DNA of 64,000 bases. Source: Brassica napus. Lineage: Eukaryota > Streptophyta > Magnoliopsida > Brassicales > Brassicaceae. The DNA is taken from assembly GCF_020379485.1 (NCBI RefSeq), contig NC_063450.1, positions 32,216,137 to 32,280,136 on the forward strand, written 5' to 3'. The translations under genes were made by a program, and so were the position numbers. The notes beneath the pieces were generated by a model, which worked only from the letters and a program-made list of their open reading frames with translations, was not told the origin of the DNA and searched no databases. This document shows, one piece after another, positions 46,271 through 59,261 of this stretch (the first letter of the stretch is position 1; the number at the start of each line of letters is the position of its first letter).

Positions 46271-47399
46271 TGTGGACAAACTGAACAATACTAGACTTTG
46301 CTCAAATGAGCTTTATTAAGATAGAAAAGAGATATTGAAATAGCTCATGAGAGCTTTATTGAATGCAACAAACTAAAGAGAGGGAAGCTTAGATTGTCAC
46401 CAAGATAAGAAGGTTTTGGATTAATTCATAAAGATAAAAGAGAAGCTGCTTGAAAGGCATCCAAGGTTGCATACTAGCAAGTATTCTAACGACATATATA
46501 GTGGTTTATAAAACCCTAGTTACATAGTTACAAAAGCTTCTTAATGGATCATAAGTTGGGCTTCACTATGGGCTTCAATATCCTCCCGCAAACTTGGCAT
46601 CGGGTAGTGAATCAAGCAGCTGAGCCAAGTTTGAAAATGCAAAAGAAGCTGGATTTGAAGGGAGCATAAGCAGTTGAAGGTCCATGGCAAGTAGGTAGAT
46701 GACTCTATTCAGCTTGGAGAATAGACATAAGTGTGAGAACATCTTCAGGTTCTTTTTACCTATTTGTCTCACAACAAGTTGGGGATTTTTTTTTTTTTTA
46801 TCCTCTTAACTGGACTAAGCTATCTCACAGCCAAAGAGAATATCCATCCTACAACAGACTAAACCTCAACTCTCTATTTCCTATCCATATGCCACCAAAA
46901 CTCCTCGTTCTCACAATCTGTTTTTCTCTTGGACATTTAACCAAACATCTTGTGTGCACTCATCAAAAAAACATAAACTTGCTGCCACTAATCTCATTAT
47001 AATCAAACCCAAAACATTCCAGTTGCAATCTATAGCTTCATGAGTTCAATCCTAATATCTAAACCATCAGCAGACAGCATCAAACGAACCATAAAACCAT
47101 CGAGTTTTATCCCCTTAAATCAAAGTCTGATGTGTGTGCTGTCTTCAAAGCTTTTCAACTTCAAGTAGAAAACCTGGCTCTGATACCATGTGGACAAACT
47201 GAACAATACTAGACTTTGCTCAAATGAGCTTTATTAAGATAGAAAAGAGATATTGAAATAGCTCATGAGAGCTTTATTGAATGCAACAAACTAAAGAGAG
47301 GAAAGCTTAGATTGTCACCAAGATAAGAAGGTTTTGGATTAATTCATAAAGATAAAAGAGAGGCTGCTTGAAAGGCAGCCAAGGTTGTATACTAGCAAG

Positions 47400-48281
47400 T
47401 AGGCCTGGGCGTTCGGGTACCTGTTGGCATTCGGGTCGGGTTTTTCGGATTTCAGTTCTTTTTTATAACACCTCATAGATCCCATTCTTGTAAATTTGCA
47501 AGTACGGGTCGGGTTCGGATATAACACATCGGGTTAGGATCGGTTTTGTATCACATCATAGAACCCATAAAGTAACCATATATCATTTGGATTCAGATTA
47601 TATCGGATCGGTTCGGATATACCCGAAATGAAATCTAAAATTTAAAAACAAAACATAAGAAATATATACTTATTTATATATAATTAAGTATTTAAAGTGG
47701 TTATTTAAAATTTAAATACTTATTGTTAGATACCATATCAAAATAAATATGAAATTGAATATTTGAAATATATATTCATGTTTCATATAATTACATTGTA
47801 TACTCCCTCCGTTTCATAATACTTGATGTTTTGCCTAACTGCACAAAGATTAAGAAAATTAATTTTTTCTTAAAAAAAATTTAAAGATATAATTTTAAAA
47901 TCAGTTAACCAATTATAAAAAAGACGGTAAAATCTAATTGGTTGAACAGTTTCCAATAAAGTTAAAGTTAACCTTAAAATCTCAAAACTTCATGTAAATT
48001 GAAACAAAATAATCCTTCTAAAACATCATCTATATTGAAACGGAGGGAGTAGTTTGGACATTCGGACCGGTTTCTTCGGATATCTTTTCGGATTTTTTTA
48101 TTTTTCTTTTTTTCGGGTTACCCGTTCGGGTTCGATTAATAACACTTCGGGTTCGGATATGTTTTGTACCACCTTACAAGATCCATTCGGGTATTTTTTA
48201 CATTTCAGACCAGGTACGGATCGGATTTTTCGGTTCGGGTTCAGTTCGGATTTCGAATTATGGATTTTATGCTCAGACCTA
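47400..48281. mobile_element. hAT-like MITE nested in the right LTR
   Basis: Inverted ends are TAGGCCTGGGC and TAGGTCTGAGC. A perfect 8-bp duplication CTAGCAAG lies at 47392-47399 and 48282-48289. The undamaged left LTR shows the single-copy site. Subterminal GGGTTCGGAT/CGGGTT motifs are abundant. It itself carries a Stowaway MITE. Length 882 bp. Confidence 0.85.
47803..48049. mobile_element. Stowaway MITE nested in the hAT element
   Basis: Near-perfect terminal inverted repeats CTCCCTCCGTTTCA, 247 bp long, with TA duplications at 47801-47802 and 48050-48051. Confidence 0.9.
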
Positions 48282-48644
48282 CTAGCAAGTATTTTAACGA
48301 CATATATAGTGGTTTATAAAACCCTAGTTACGTAGTTACAAAAGCTTCTTAAATGGATCATAAGTTGGGCTTCACTATCGGCTTCTATACATACAACGGG
48401 TTCGTGTAATATGGCATCGTTTATTGTTTTCTTTTATAAGTTTTGTTTGGTATTAATATATGCTGCAATTATTCAACATAAATCATGGTCCTACAGTTTT
48501 AATATCGGAAAAATACTAAAAAAATATGTTTCATATAATATTCTTTAGATATCATTTTTCTTCTTCTGTATGGTGGAAGTGATGGACATTCACTGAATGG
48601 GGTTAGTCCAGAAAAGTTAAAAAAGAAACGAATTTTTGTATGGT

Positions 48645-49077
48645 TGTTAACTTGTTATAAGCAATAAGCAATGTATTATTGAATATCAAAAGTGAATTAC
48701 AATCCCAAGGACCTTTCTCCTTGAGTAAACTGAATCGCAGAGACAAACCCTCTCACGACTTCAATCTTCTCTAACAAACTTTCATGAGAAATTATCTACA
48801 ACAGACTCTCATTATTTATACTTCTCTCCACTCACCATCAATTATCTTCACTTCCCTCCAATTCCTCTGCCACGTCATCTCATATTAAGCCTTTTTTTCT
48901 CAACTCCTCTGCCTCTCTTCCTGATGTATACTCTCAAGGGTCTATCAATACCCCCATCCCCCCTCCCCCTTCAGGTAAAATCTGGTCTCTCACATGGATC
49001 AGCCGATAGGATTTATTGAAAAAAAAACACATAGAGCCATGATTGCTCATAACCAGGTAAACCTTTCCACTGGATTA
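48645..49077 (-). mobile_element. Ty3/gypsy chromovirus-like 3' remnant, copy 2
   Basis: Homologous to 29008-29436: the minus-strand chromodomain-like WKGLPGYEQSW (near 49077-49045), a purine tract near 48951-48972 and an LTR-like segment starting at 48950. The coding tail is decayed differently from the first copy. Confidence 0.55.
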
Positions 49078-49428
49078 ACGCCTCCAAATGAATGTGTGAA
49101 TGTTTTTCTGTTTGACTAATTTAAACTGTGTAATAATACTAGTATATATTAGATTCTTTTAAACATTTCAATAGCAATCATCAGGCAAAGACAAAGATAC
49201 ATTATAAGAATATTAAGTCAAGTACCAAAACATGAATTATACTGTTCTTAACTGTGCAACAACAATCAAATCAAGACTCAAACTCAACTGAATAAAATTA
49301 AAGACAACTTTATTTAACAACCGAGACCTAACGGTTGAGAACTCAGCAGATCGAATCTCTAGCTAGATCTTGGATCCATCATCATCGGTCTCCTCCTTGT
49401 CTTTTACCACAATATTCTCTCATAAACA

Positions 49429-50331
49429 TTATTGTGTCTTATGACAGGAGGAGGAGGACAGTACTGAAGCATATGATGTAGCCTTGGTGCAAACAAAAGG
49501 ATGTTTCAACAGATCCGCTGCGGTGGCTCTGCGTGAGGGCTGCAACGCCATGCACCGCCTCAAGAAGTCGTTGGCCAGCGGAGATACTAGTCTCGGAAGC
49601 CTCCACTTGTAACAACATTCTCCCATCTTCACTGGACGGCCTCCATACATCTGAAGCACAACACACCCTAGAGCCCACATGTCAACAGCCGGTCCAATCA
49701 TCTTCACTCGGTTGGGTCCCAAAGACTCAGGGGGCATGTACTCCTTTGTACCGCCAGACAAGGAGGACCTTGGATTCGTACAAGAAGGCTCCTTAGATAG
49801 ACCGAAGTCAGCAAGCTTGAGATCCCACGGCTCTCCGACAATCTTGGAAGGAAAGAGGAGAACGTTAGCCGGCTTGAGGTCGCAGTGAACGTAGCCGTGA
49901 GAGTGAAGAGCCTCGAGTCCTTGAAGGATCATGAGAGCAGCGCGTCCGATCATAACCTCAGGCATTGGTTGGCCAGAGAAGTGGGTGATGAAGTTGTGGA
50001 GAGTACCTTTGGAGGCAAACTCCATGTACATGTAACAATGGTCGAGGTTGATACCTATGTGAAGATTAGGGTTTGTGGTTTGGACGATGCGTGGATGGTT
50101 ACGGAAACGAAGCATGATCCTATGCTCTTTCTTGAGACTCTCCATGTAAGCTATCGGAGATGATTTCTCAGCGTGTAACCGGTGTTTGGAGTCTCTTATG
50201 AGAGTGACCGAACCAAAACTACCTCGGCCAAGTACACAGACAAACTCTAGTACTGAAGAAGATTGGCCAACAACATTCGGAGCTTTGCTGATGTTGTTGT
50301 TGTCTTCTCTAATCATCACCATCTTAGTCAT
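49429..50331 (-). CDS. MAPKKK-like Ser/Thr protein kinase, array copy 3
   Basis: Intronless, 300 residues. The protein is identical to copy 4 and differs from copy 2 at several residues. Lys56, HCD Asp151 and DFG 175-177 are present; the APE position reads PPE. The frame is intact. A TATATATAA box at 50436-50428 lies about 100 bp upstream, and the Helitron boundary 300 bp upstream. Identity with copy 4 over the whole coding and flanking region indicates recent duplication or gene conversion, so intactness here is weak evidence of selection. Confidence 0.85.
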   Translation of the reverse strand: MTKMVMIREDNNNISKAPNVVGQSSSVLEFVCVLGRGSFGSVTLIRDSKHRLHAEKSSPIAYMESLKKEHRIMLRFRNHPRIVQTTNPNLHIGINLDHCYMYMEFASKGTLHNFITHFSGQPMPEVMIGRAALMILQGLEALHSHGYVHCDLKPANVLLFPSKIVGEPWDLKLADFGLSKEPSCTNPRSSLSGGTKEYMPPESLGPNRVKMIGPAVDMWALGCVVLQMYGGRPVKMGECCYKWRLPRLVSPLANDFLRRCMALQPSRRATAADLLKHPFVCTKATSYASVLSSSSCHKTQ

Positions 50332-51710
50332 TCTCTGTAACTAGGGTTCTTGACTCTATTGTGTTTTGTTTTTGGTCTGAGAAACAAGTAATCGAATCAA
50401 TGATAGCTAGAGGAGTCTCTAGCGTTCTTATATATATGAAGCTACTTGAGTACGTTGTTCACTATTCGCTTTGGGTTTTCACTCTTTCCTTTTGTTTTTG
50501 TTGTTTATCGTGTTTAGTTTTTTAAACTAAATTATCATGTTTAATTTCCTTTTCAGTTTCTTATTTCCTTTTTTTTTGGTTATTCCTCAAAATCTAAATT
50601 GATTTTCAGATTTGCATTCTTATATATCTTACTAGTAGTATTCCGGCGCTGCGCGCCGGATTTGTTTATTTTATTTTTACTTTAATTTACAATTTATTTT
50701 ATGGTCTTAATAAATGTTCAAAAATATGAAAATGAAAATATTGCAAAAGAGTGATATTTTTCCGATCCATTGGTTAACGACTATAGAGTATTAATTTATT
50801 TTGAAGTTGCTTAGTTCAAAGTGGAATAGCATAAGTGGTAGTCACTAATCGATTCAATAAAAGTAGAATAAAAGCCGATAGTTGTAAAAAAGTTAATTTA
50901 GTTGAAATTTAAATATAAATTAAGTAAAGTTAATATTTTAAATAAGCAAATGGGCGGGTGAGAAAATGAGCAAATAATATAAATATTATTTAAAGTTTAA
51001 CAAAATTTTGAAATTTTAATTTATTTTAATTTTTAAAAATGTTTTTCTAATTTGACTATGATAATAAAAATAATATTTTAAAAAATAATTATTGTGGTAG
51101 ATTGTGTTAGCATATATTGTTTTTCCTTTTATATGTTTGTTTTACCTTTTATTTTATACAAAATTTTTTTTATCAACTTATACATTTTTATTTAAGCTGT
51201 TGCTTTATATGATGTAGCTGATTCTTTATAATAAAAAAATATTTCTAGACATTGATAAACAGTGTAGTAATAGATTAGCTGGACAAACTTATTAAAAGCA
51301 GTGACATGGTTTAAGAAAAATCTCTTAGTTCATAGAAAGTGAATTTTTTTTAAAGAAAGTCTTCAATGCAATGTTCATGTGGGCGCGTTTTCGTTGTCGA
51401 TGAGTCTTCAAACTTGTTAATAATCTCATTGTTTCTATGTGGAGCGCTCTTCCTCCAGAACTGCTGCATCCTCTCATGTATTCTTGCCAGTTACATGTGA
51501 CTAATTTAGATCACTTGGAGCAGCTGTTTGCCCATCACCATTCCCATCAGCAGTGCTTCCTCTAATGTCCGAGTCCGTCATGTTCTCACATGGATAACTT
51601 CTTTTCACAGCTCCACCACCAGGCATGTAATCACCGGGTTGTCATTGCCACCTTAGTGCATTAACAATATTAAACAATGATCAAAAACTTTCGTAGTTTC
51701 CCGACAGAGC

Positions 51711-52890
51711 ATAAAGAAGTTAATGTAATGACTTGGTTCTCAAAATTTGGTTGGGCTGGGCGCTAGTGAGAATCATAAATGAACTCTGCTGTTTAGATGA
51801 GAAGTTGAATCTGGAAAGCTTCAACTGGAAGGTGAAGGTGCGGCCGACAAAATTTTCAATGCATTCTAGAAGGGCCGAACTCCGGGGGTCTTGGAGCCTT
51901 GCGATCTGGTGAGTTTATAAACCTAAACCCCCTTTATATACAAAACTTTAGTCAAATCACTAAATACTAAACCTAAATGTTATGATATTTTTGATTGAAG
52001 ATTTTTTTTTAAAGATGGTAGCCAATTTATGGTATTTCAACCAATTTCTCATTATTATTTTTTTTACAAAAAAAGACCACCTTAATCCCAAAAAAAAATT
52101 CACCTTTTTCATTTTATGTTATGTATTTTAACTAAATTTTAATTTTACGATTTTTTCTATTTTTATTTTTACTTTTCAAAATTATTATTAAAAAATCTAT
52201 TATATGTTAGTTTTTGGTTGTGGCTGATGAAATGTGGATATTATTGAAATTTTATTATTCTTTTTCGAAGTTCTTAGATTTTAAATTATATTATGTATTT
52301 CAGTAAATTATTATTTGTTGAGAGACTGATGTACTGTTGGATTGACAATGACTTATCGATTTAAATAAATGATAAATTATTAAATGTTTTGTTTATAGAT
52401 TTGATCTTAAAAATGAAAAATGGAAGACAATTCATAAGTTGCTCAAAAAAAAAGGAAGACAATTCATAAATTCTTTAATAAGTTTACTGACTTGGTGGTG
52501 CAACTAAGAAATAGATACCAATAGTACTTGGGTGTTCGAAATCAGAATTAAAAACATAAACTGGAAGGGGTTAGCTATCGTAGAAATCAGAAACAAAAAC
52601 TTAAATCTGTCTACCGCATCATTGGTTTGTAAGGTTGGTGGAACCCTTTTAAATGGTATCATCATAATACAGAAGACCCTGACTATCTTGCGAGTTAACT
52701 TGAAATTAAAATCCGTGAGCTTGACTTGAAGTTGCATAGGCGTCCAACTATGTCTTGGAAACACTGTGGTGTTGTTATGGCTGCTTCTTCGTTGGGAGCA
52801 CTCTCAGGAGACTTATAGATATCTAGTGTTACACTTATTGATTATAAGTATCTCTCTCATCTCGTTCATGACCAATGGCGCTTGTCCACC
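51711..52890. other. Helitron B-specific segment (about 1.2 kb)
   Basis: After the common CCCGACAGAGCA, this copy continues into about 1.2 kb missing from A and C before rejoining at CAACCAGTTTCA. It includes an exon-like stretch near 51790-51912 that ends in CTGGTGAGTTT, donor-like. A block with GGGGTTAGCTATCGTAGAAAT is present in inverted orientation in A (about 32230-32250). No gene is identified. Confidence 0.5.
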
Positions 52891-54484
52891 AACCAGTTTC
52901 AGTGCTGCTTAAAGATGACAAAGGTTGCCTCACCACCACCGTCATCACATACTTTAACCTCAAACCAATATCTATATATATATATAGCACACGATTAGTC
53001 GCATGACTTGCGAATAATATATATAAGACATAAAGGGGAGCTGTAGATTCATAGATGATGCTAACAGAACTGTTTGAAAACACTTACGTGGAAGCTATTG
53101 ATAGCTGCGGAGGAGCTTTTGATAGCTGGTGTGGTATCTCCATTTGCTCCAAACCTAGCTCGAACATGGTTGAATATGAAATGTGTTTATATAGAATTAA
53201 TTTCGAGAGCGGTGGACGACGACATGGTTTGGCATTCATATTTTAGTACTTATAACTGGTGTGACGGTGGAGAAACATGCTGACCAAAACTAATGAATAG
53301 TGGTGGAGTATGAAGCATATATCGTGGACACTCTGAGGATTTTTTTTTGGTGAGAAGGGAAGATTTATTCACGATTACCTTGATAGATATTTTTCGGTCA
53401 CACTGCCGTCGGAATCAAAGAAGAGTCGTGGGGAATCTGTGAAGCTAAGGGTTACAACACCTGAAAGTATAGATGGAATGGTATTAGTAATGATACACAT
53501 CCGTAGAGAAGTCTTTAAATGTGTAACTTTTCAAGTCTATGAATAACTACAATTACTATATGAAACATAAAAATGGAAAGAGACGTACCTCCAAGTATTT
53601 GTTTGAATTTAGAGTGGTTAGCAAGAGTATTGACGTTTTTGTCTCAGTATCATTCCACCTACCTCGGAAAGTGGCTGCAAAACCAATCTAGACCCACTTT
53701 TAATCTTCTCACAGAGTCGGAACTTCTCTAACTGCATTATGATTTGTCTCGATGCTTTCTCCTAAAGTATTCACTGTCTAAATAATAGCACTCGAAGCAA
53801 TGCTTATAGCTTCAACTCTGTCCATGAAAGCAACCTTCGGGAAGAAACAGATATTGTTTGAATCCGCAAGAAGAACCCATAAGCTTTTCTCTTTGCGGAA
53901 AGGGAAGTAAGCCGAATGAAGAATACCGCCTAATATTCCAGTGAGGCGTTTCAGAGTGGTCACTGTCGTAAAGTTGCTTTCTCGAAAACTTCTTCACCTT
54001 TTGTTTTGCAAGTGACTTCTACATTCAGAGAGGTATCATTCTCGATGTCCACAACATCGCTCTCCATCAAACCAGCAACCTCCGTGAGTGGTTAAGAATG
54101 TTCTTCCAGGTGCACCTCTTGAAACTCTCAAAATAATCCAACCTGCAACCCTATCCTTTTAGCATTAAATTTATTTAAATAAGGAAGTTGTAAGAAAGGA
54201 GCACTGAGAGAAACATCCTACAATCAAAGAACAACATTAATATACCTGAAAAATCCTTAAACGTTTTGGGCAAAACTGCAAAAGTATATTTGCAGAAAAA
54301 ATCTTAATTCCTGAACAATGCACTGAGAGAGCTCCATTAATCAGAGTTGAGGATTTAACCATCCATGGCCTTGCTTATAGCGGGACTAACCCACCATTTG
54401 CAATAAACTCCATGATCAAGCTTCCGTGCACCTGATAAACCAGAGATAATTTCACAATTTTTTTGATTTTCAATCAAACCCATT

Positions 54485-56215
54485 CACTACAAGAAAAATG
54501 GGTTTTATTAGCGGACGGAAAACGCTATCTAACGATACGATAGCGGTTTTAGAAGCGCTGTATCATCGCCCGTCATAATAGGTCAAGTACATTAGATAGC
54601 AGTTTTTTGCATTGCTATCATATTGCGACAAACAATAACGTTTTATTGCAAGCAATTAAATATTTTATTATAACGTTTTTTTATTGTTATTATTTATCTT
54701 ACTAAAAATAAAAATAAAAATAAAAAAATTTTAAAAGATATTTATAAATCGAAATTGGTTACAAAGTTAAAGACCGGTACACCAAATAAAGCAAACTTAA
54801 CCAATTTTTTTTAACAAAATAAAAGCTAAACCTAAAAGAAAAACCTAGTCTACGCCTCCATGAACTGTCCCCCACAACGCCGTATACATCCCGTCGTCCT
54901 CCTCCTCCATTTGTCGTCGCCGTCCTCCTCCATTGCTGTGTCGACCAAGCTCTCGCGTCTCGGTCTTCTCTCCTTCTCCTCCACCACCACGACTAGCTTT
55001 CTCTGCCATCTCCATGGAACTACTTCAGATCCGGTGTGTCAACGAAGCCCTCCTCACGTCTCTGTCTTCTCTCCTTCTCCGCCTATCTTCTTCTTCTTCT
55101 TTCTGGGTTCCACCTCCACCACCACCTGTAGCTTCTTCTGCCATCTCCACACCACGGCTTCTTCAGATCTCGGGCTCCGTCGCAAGATGTTGTTGATTTC
55201 GTTGGCTTCCTTTCCCTACAAAAGAATCCAACACAAACACAATTAGAAAATGAGAAGCCAACACATGAACTTTATCAATCTTAAAACCAAATAAAAAAAG
55301 AATTGAATAGAAACAGAGATGGTCGAAAGGAAGGAGAAGATAGAAGAGAGATTGATAATTTTTTAGAAAGAGAAGATGAAAGATCTACAAATCTGAAAAA
55401 GAACAGACCTGAACCGTCGGATTTAATCTCATCCAACGGATAAAGAGGTGATCCATGTGCTTAAAATTCTGACCAATAAGAACTCTTCATCATTCTTGCA
55501 CACTAAAAAGGAACTTGTATTGTTTTTGGTTATATAAATATGTATTTTAATTTTAAAAATTTAAAACATATGAATATTTAAATGATTATGTTTCAAGTTT
55601 CTAAGTCTTAAATAATGCTTACGTGCTTGTAGTTATGACTAAATTTATATAATTATAATTTCAAAATTGCATCTTAGTGTTTATGTTTATGAGTTTAGAG
55701 TTTGGAGTATGGAGTTTATGATTTATATGTAAGATTTTATGTTACGAGTTTAAGAAACATTGGATTTAAAGAGTACACTTAATATTTGTGGTTAAAGTTT
55801 AAATTTAGATTTGAAGTTTATATATTAGTGGATGTATGGTTTATGCTGAAGTTTTAGGGTATAGAGTTTGATAGGAGATTTAAGGTTTATGTGTTTGAAA
55901 GTTACATATTAAGATTAAGAAAAAAATGAGTTTACGTTTAAGATTTGAAGTTATAATATGAAAATATTAGAGTTTTAAGTTTGTGTTTAGAGTTCAAAAA
56001 CTTGTTTAGAGTTTAGGGATTCAAAAAGCCAAACATAGCGTTTTATTATATTTTACTATTAAAGATACGCTATCATAGCGTTTTTAAATAAACTACTTTA
56101 TCATAGCGTTTCCAAATATACAAACGCTATCTAAAATTAAGCGGTATGTCAACCATAGCAGAAAAACAAAAAACGCTATCCTGTACTGCTATCAAAACTC
56201 TTTTTTCTTGTAGTG
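54485..56215. mobile_element. Non-autonomous CACTA element, 1.73 kb (in Helitron B)
   Basis: Near-identical to 42579-44316, with the same CACTACAAGAAAAATGGG end and AACGCTAT motifs. ATT target duplications lie at 54482-54484 and 56216-56218. It gives the state of the site before the large CACTA arrived. Confidence 0.88.
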
Positions 56216-56362
56216 ATTTTTCATAACAGGGAAAAAAACCACGATGCTTTTGATCAAATAATCAGAGGAAAAAGGCTTACTTTATTGTATAAGATGTTAG
56301 CTGATGAAGTTTTTAAGCAGACATTGATAGAGTTAAAGAGAATTAGGTTTACAGATAGTCAA

Positions 56363-56367
<5 letters not shown>

Positions 56368-56403
<36 letters not shown>
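56368..56403 (+). repeat. (GA)n microsatellite, 36 bp
   Basis: Counterpart of 44469-44543, half its length. Confidence 0.95.
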
Positions 56404-56407
<4 letters not shown>

Positions 56408-56857
56408 GCCATTAGTAGAGTTGATGTTTAATAGTGATTGACCTTTGGGATTTGGTCGAATTGAGGCTGTTCATCGCAGGGACGGAACACATTTACGGAG
56501 CTTCGAACGGTTACGTTGGTGGATGATGAGGCCGAGTTAATGCGAAAGAGTGGGAGGAGTGGCAGGATCGACGTTAATGCTTGAGTAAATGGTATATGTT
56601 TGCCGAAAGCTGAATACGTTACAGAGCCATTGTTTGGTGTTTCGAGCTTCAGAGAGTGAAGGTGCTGGTGATGAAGATTAACCAAACCAAATAACAACTG
56701 GGCCTAAGAGAGTGATAGCCCATCAAAGTATTAATCGTTTCAACATCGAAATCGAAACAAAATGAAAATAAATGAGGACAGGTGTCACAAAATGCTCCAA
56801 GCACATTGGTGAGATGGTTCAAGGAGGAGAGAGGCAAGCCAACTTTATTGTATAAGA

Positions 56858-58130
56858 TTTATGAGAAGCTGAGTCTGTTACAAGTTGTTCACTATTTTCT
56901 TTTTAGTTGTATCTTTCCCTTTTTCTTACTCCTCAAAATTTAAATTGATTTTAAACTGATTTTTATTGCTTTTTAGGTTTTGGTTTTTGATTTAGTTTTA
57001 AGATTTTGGCTTTTTCAATTTTTAGTTTCTGATTTTTCTGTAGATTTTAGCTTTTCGAAAAACTTGGACGATGATTTAGATTTTAGAAAATTTTAGTTGA
57101 AAAAATTTAGATTAAATTAATAAAGAATAAAAATAATAAGAATAATAAAAAAAAATTTAAAGCAATTAAAATACAGTATATTATCACCAAAAACATACAT
57201 ACAAAGAGAATTATATAAAACTGCTATTAAAAATTTCAATTTTATTGAATATTTCGAAATTGATATTTAAAAATACTACAATATGTTATTTAAGTAATTA
57301 ATTATTAAAAATAAAGAATTAAGATCAGACTGTAATGGATTTGGGCACAAATATTTCTATGATTATTTATTTTCTGTAAGTACTTTCTATAAAAGTTAAT
57401 TAAAATAGTAAGGTTTAAATCAAATTTTCTTTTGAAATTTTCTGAATTTATTTAATTTATAAAAACAGGAACTTTGTTATTGTATATAAAATGATACTTT
57501 TCTAAAATCTGAAATTAATAGCAATATTAAAAATTGAAAAACCGACATAATTTGATGAAAAACTTAACAGATGTAGTTTTTGGATTTTCTTTAAAAATTA
57601 GGAAAAATAAAATAAAACCAGTTTCCTTTGATTGAAGGAAAACTATTTATCTTTTCTTCTTTTTTTTGGTCAAAGGAAATCTATTTATCTAAGAGTTTGA
57701 TTGGGTAAAAGGTGGTTATTTTCAAAAACATACCCAAAACTACTTCAAGATCAGTACATAATCAACACCTTAACCTGGCTTATGAACTTGTGTTTGTACC
57801 AATAAACGTTTTACTTCACAAAATCGTATTTTAATCCTCAATCATTAGCTCACTATACAAGTTTGAGTTACAAACCTTTACACCGGTTCAATAAACCACA
57901 TTCATTTAAGAAGAATCCAAAACTGATATAATAGATGGCTCGGCAGTAGATGCAGCCCTGACTCCAAGTTTTGAGTCTTTGTTTTGTGTTACTAAGTTTC
58001 GAGTCTTCCACTCCAAGTCTCAAGTAAACTAAAAAAGGGAACCTTGGGGTTTCATTCTGAAGACAACATGCAAATTTGCCATTTCTAGTATGAGAGTACA
58101 ACACAAAGTTTTGGTTCATTACCTTCATAC
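56858..58130. other. Array spacer, second copy
   Basis: Near-identical to 44998-46270, with single-base differences only. No recognised gene. Confidence 0.5.
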
Positions 58131-59261
58131 TGTGGACAAACTGAACAATACTAGACTTTGCTCAAATGAGCTTTATTAAGATAGAAAAGAGATATTGAAA
58201 TAGCTCATGAGAGCTTTATTGAATGCAACAAACTAAAGAGAGGGAAGCTTAGATTGTCACCAAGATAAGAAGGTTTTGGATTAATTCATAAAGATAAAAG
58301 AGAAGCTGCTTGAAAGGCATCCAAAGTTGCATACTAGCAAGTATTCTAACGACATATATAGTGGTTTATAAAACCCTAGTTACATAGTTACAAAAGCTTC
58401 TTAATGGATCATAAGTTGGGCTTCACTATGGGCTTCAATATCCTCCCGCAAACTTGGCATCGGGTAGTGAATCAAGCAGCTGAGCCAAGTTTGAAAATGC
58501 AAAAGAAGCTGGATTTGAAGGGAGCATAAGCAGTTGAAGGTCCATGGCAAGTAGGTAGATGACTCTATTCAGCTTGGAGAATAGACATAAGTGTGAGAAC
58601 ATCTTCAGGTTCTTTTTACCTATTTGTCTCACAACAAGTTGGGGATTTTTTTTTTTTTTTTATCCTCTTAACTGGACTAAGCTATCTCACAGCCAAAGAG
58701 AATATCCATCCTACAACAGACTAAACCTCAACTCTCTATTTCCTATCCATATGCCACCAAAACTCCTCGTTCTCACAATCTGTTTTTCTCTTGGACATTT
58801 AACCAAACATCTTGTGTGCACTCATCAAAAAAACATAAACTTGCTGCCACTAATCTCATTATAATCAAACCCAAAACATTCCAGTTGCAATCTATAGCTT
58901 CATGAGTTCAATCCTAATATCTAAACCATCAGCAGACAGCATCAAACGAACCATAAAACCATCGAGTTTTATCCCCTTAAATCAAAGTCTGATGTGTGTG
59001 CTGTCTTCAAAGCTTTTCAACTTCAAGTAGAAAACCTGGCTCTGATACCATGTGGACAAACTGAACAATACTAGACTTTGCTCAAATGAGCTTTATTAAG
59101 ATAGAAAAGAGATATTGAAATAGCTCATGAGAGCTTTATTGAATGCAACAAACTAAAGAGAGGAAAGCTTAGATTGTCACCAAGATAAGAAGGTTTTGGA
59201 TTAATTCATAAAGATAAAAGAGAGGCTGCTTGAAAGGCAGCCAAGGTTGTATACTAGCAAG

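Larger units (their letters stand above)
46271..48389 (-). mobile_element. TRIM-like LTR retroelement (minus), right LTR carrying nested inserts
   Basis: The left LTR is 46271-46580 (310 bp) and the right LTR starts at 47189. Both begin TGTGGACAAACTGAAC. The right LTR is split by an hAT element and ends at 48389. A 5-bp target duplication CATAC flanks it (46266-46270, 48390-48394), and the uninserted sequence is preserved at about 28754-28764. On the minus strand the 5' LTR is followed directly by TGGTATCAGAGCCAG, complementary to initiator tRNA-Met (PBS). A purine tract GCGGGAGGA abuts the 3' LTR (PPT). The internal region is only 608 bp with no gag or pol motif, so it is non-autonomous. Confidence 0.88.
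42579..54484. repeat. Tandem segmental duplication, unit 1 (11.9 kb)
   Basis: This unit runs small CACTA, right part of a Helitron, spacer, TRIM with nested inserts, chromovirus remnant, kinase, left part of the next Helitron. It is followed directly by a second near-identical copy. Confidence 0.9.
50632..56857 (-). mobile_element. Helitron B (complete, 6.2 kb with nested CACTA)
   Basis: Same ends as Helitron A: TCTTATACAATAAAG (minus strand) at 56857, and hairpin plus CTAG at 50632. The host A/T step is retained. It contains only the small CACTA (54485-56215); the large CACTA is absent. It has a unique internal segment at about 51711-52890 that replaces a rearranged, shorter version seen in A and C. 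Confidence 0.85.
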
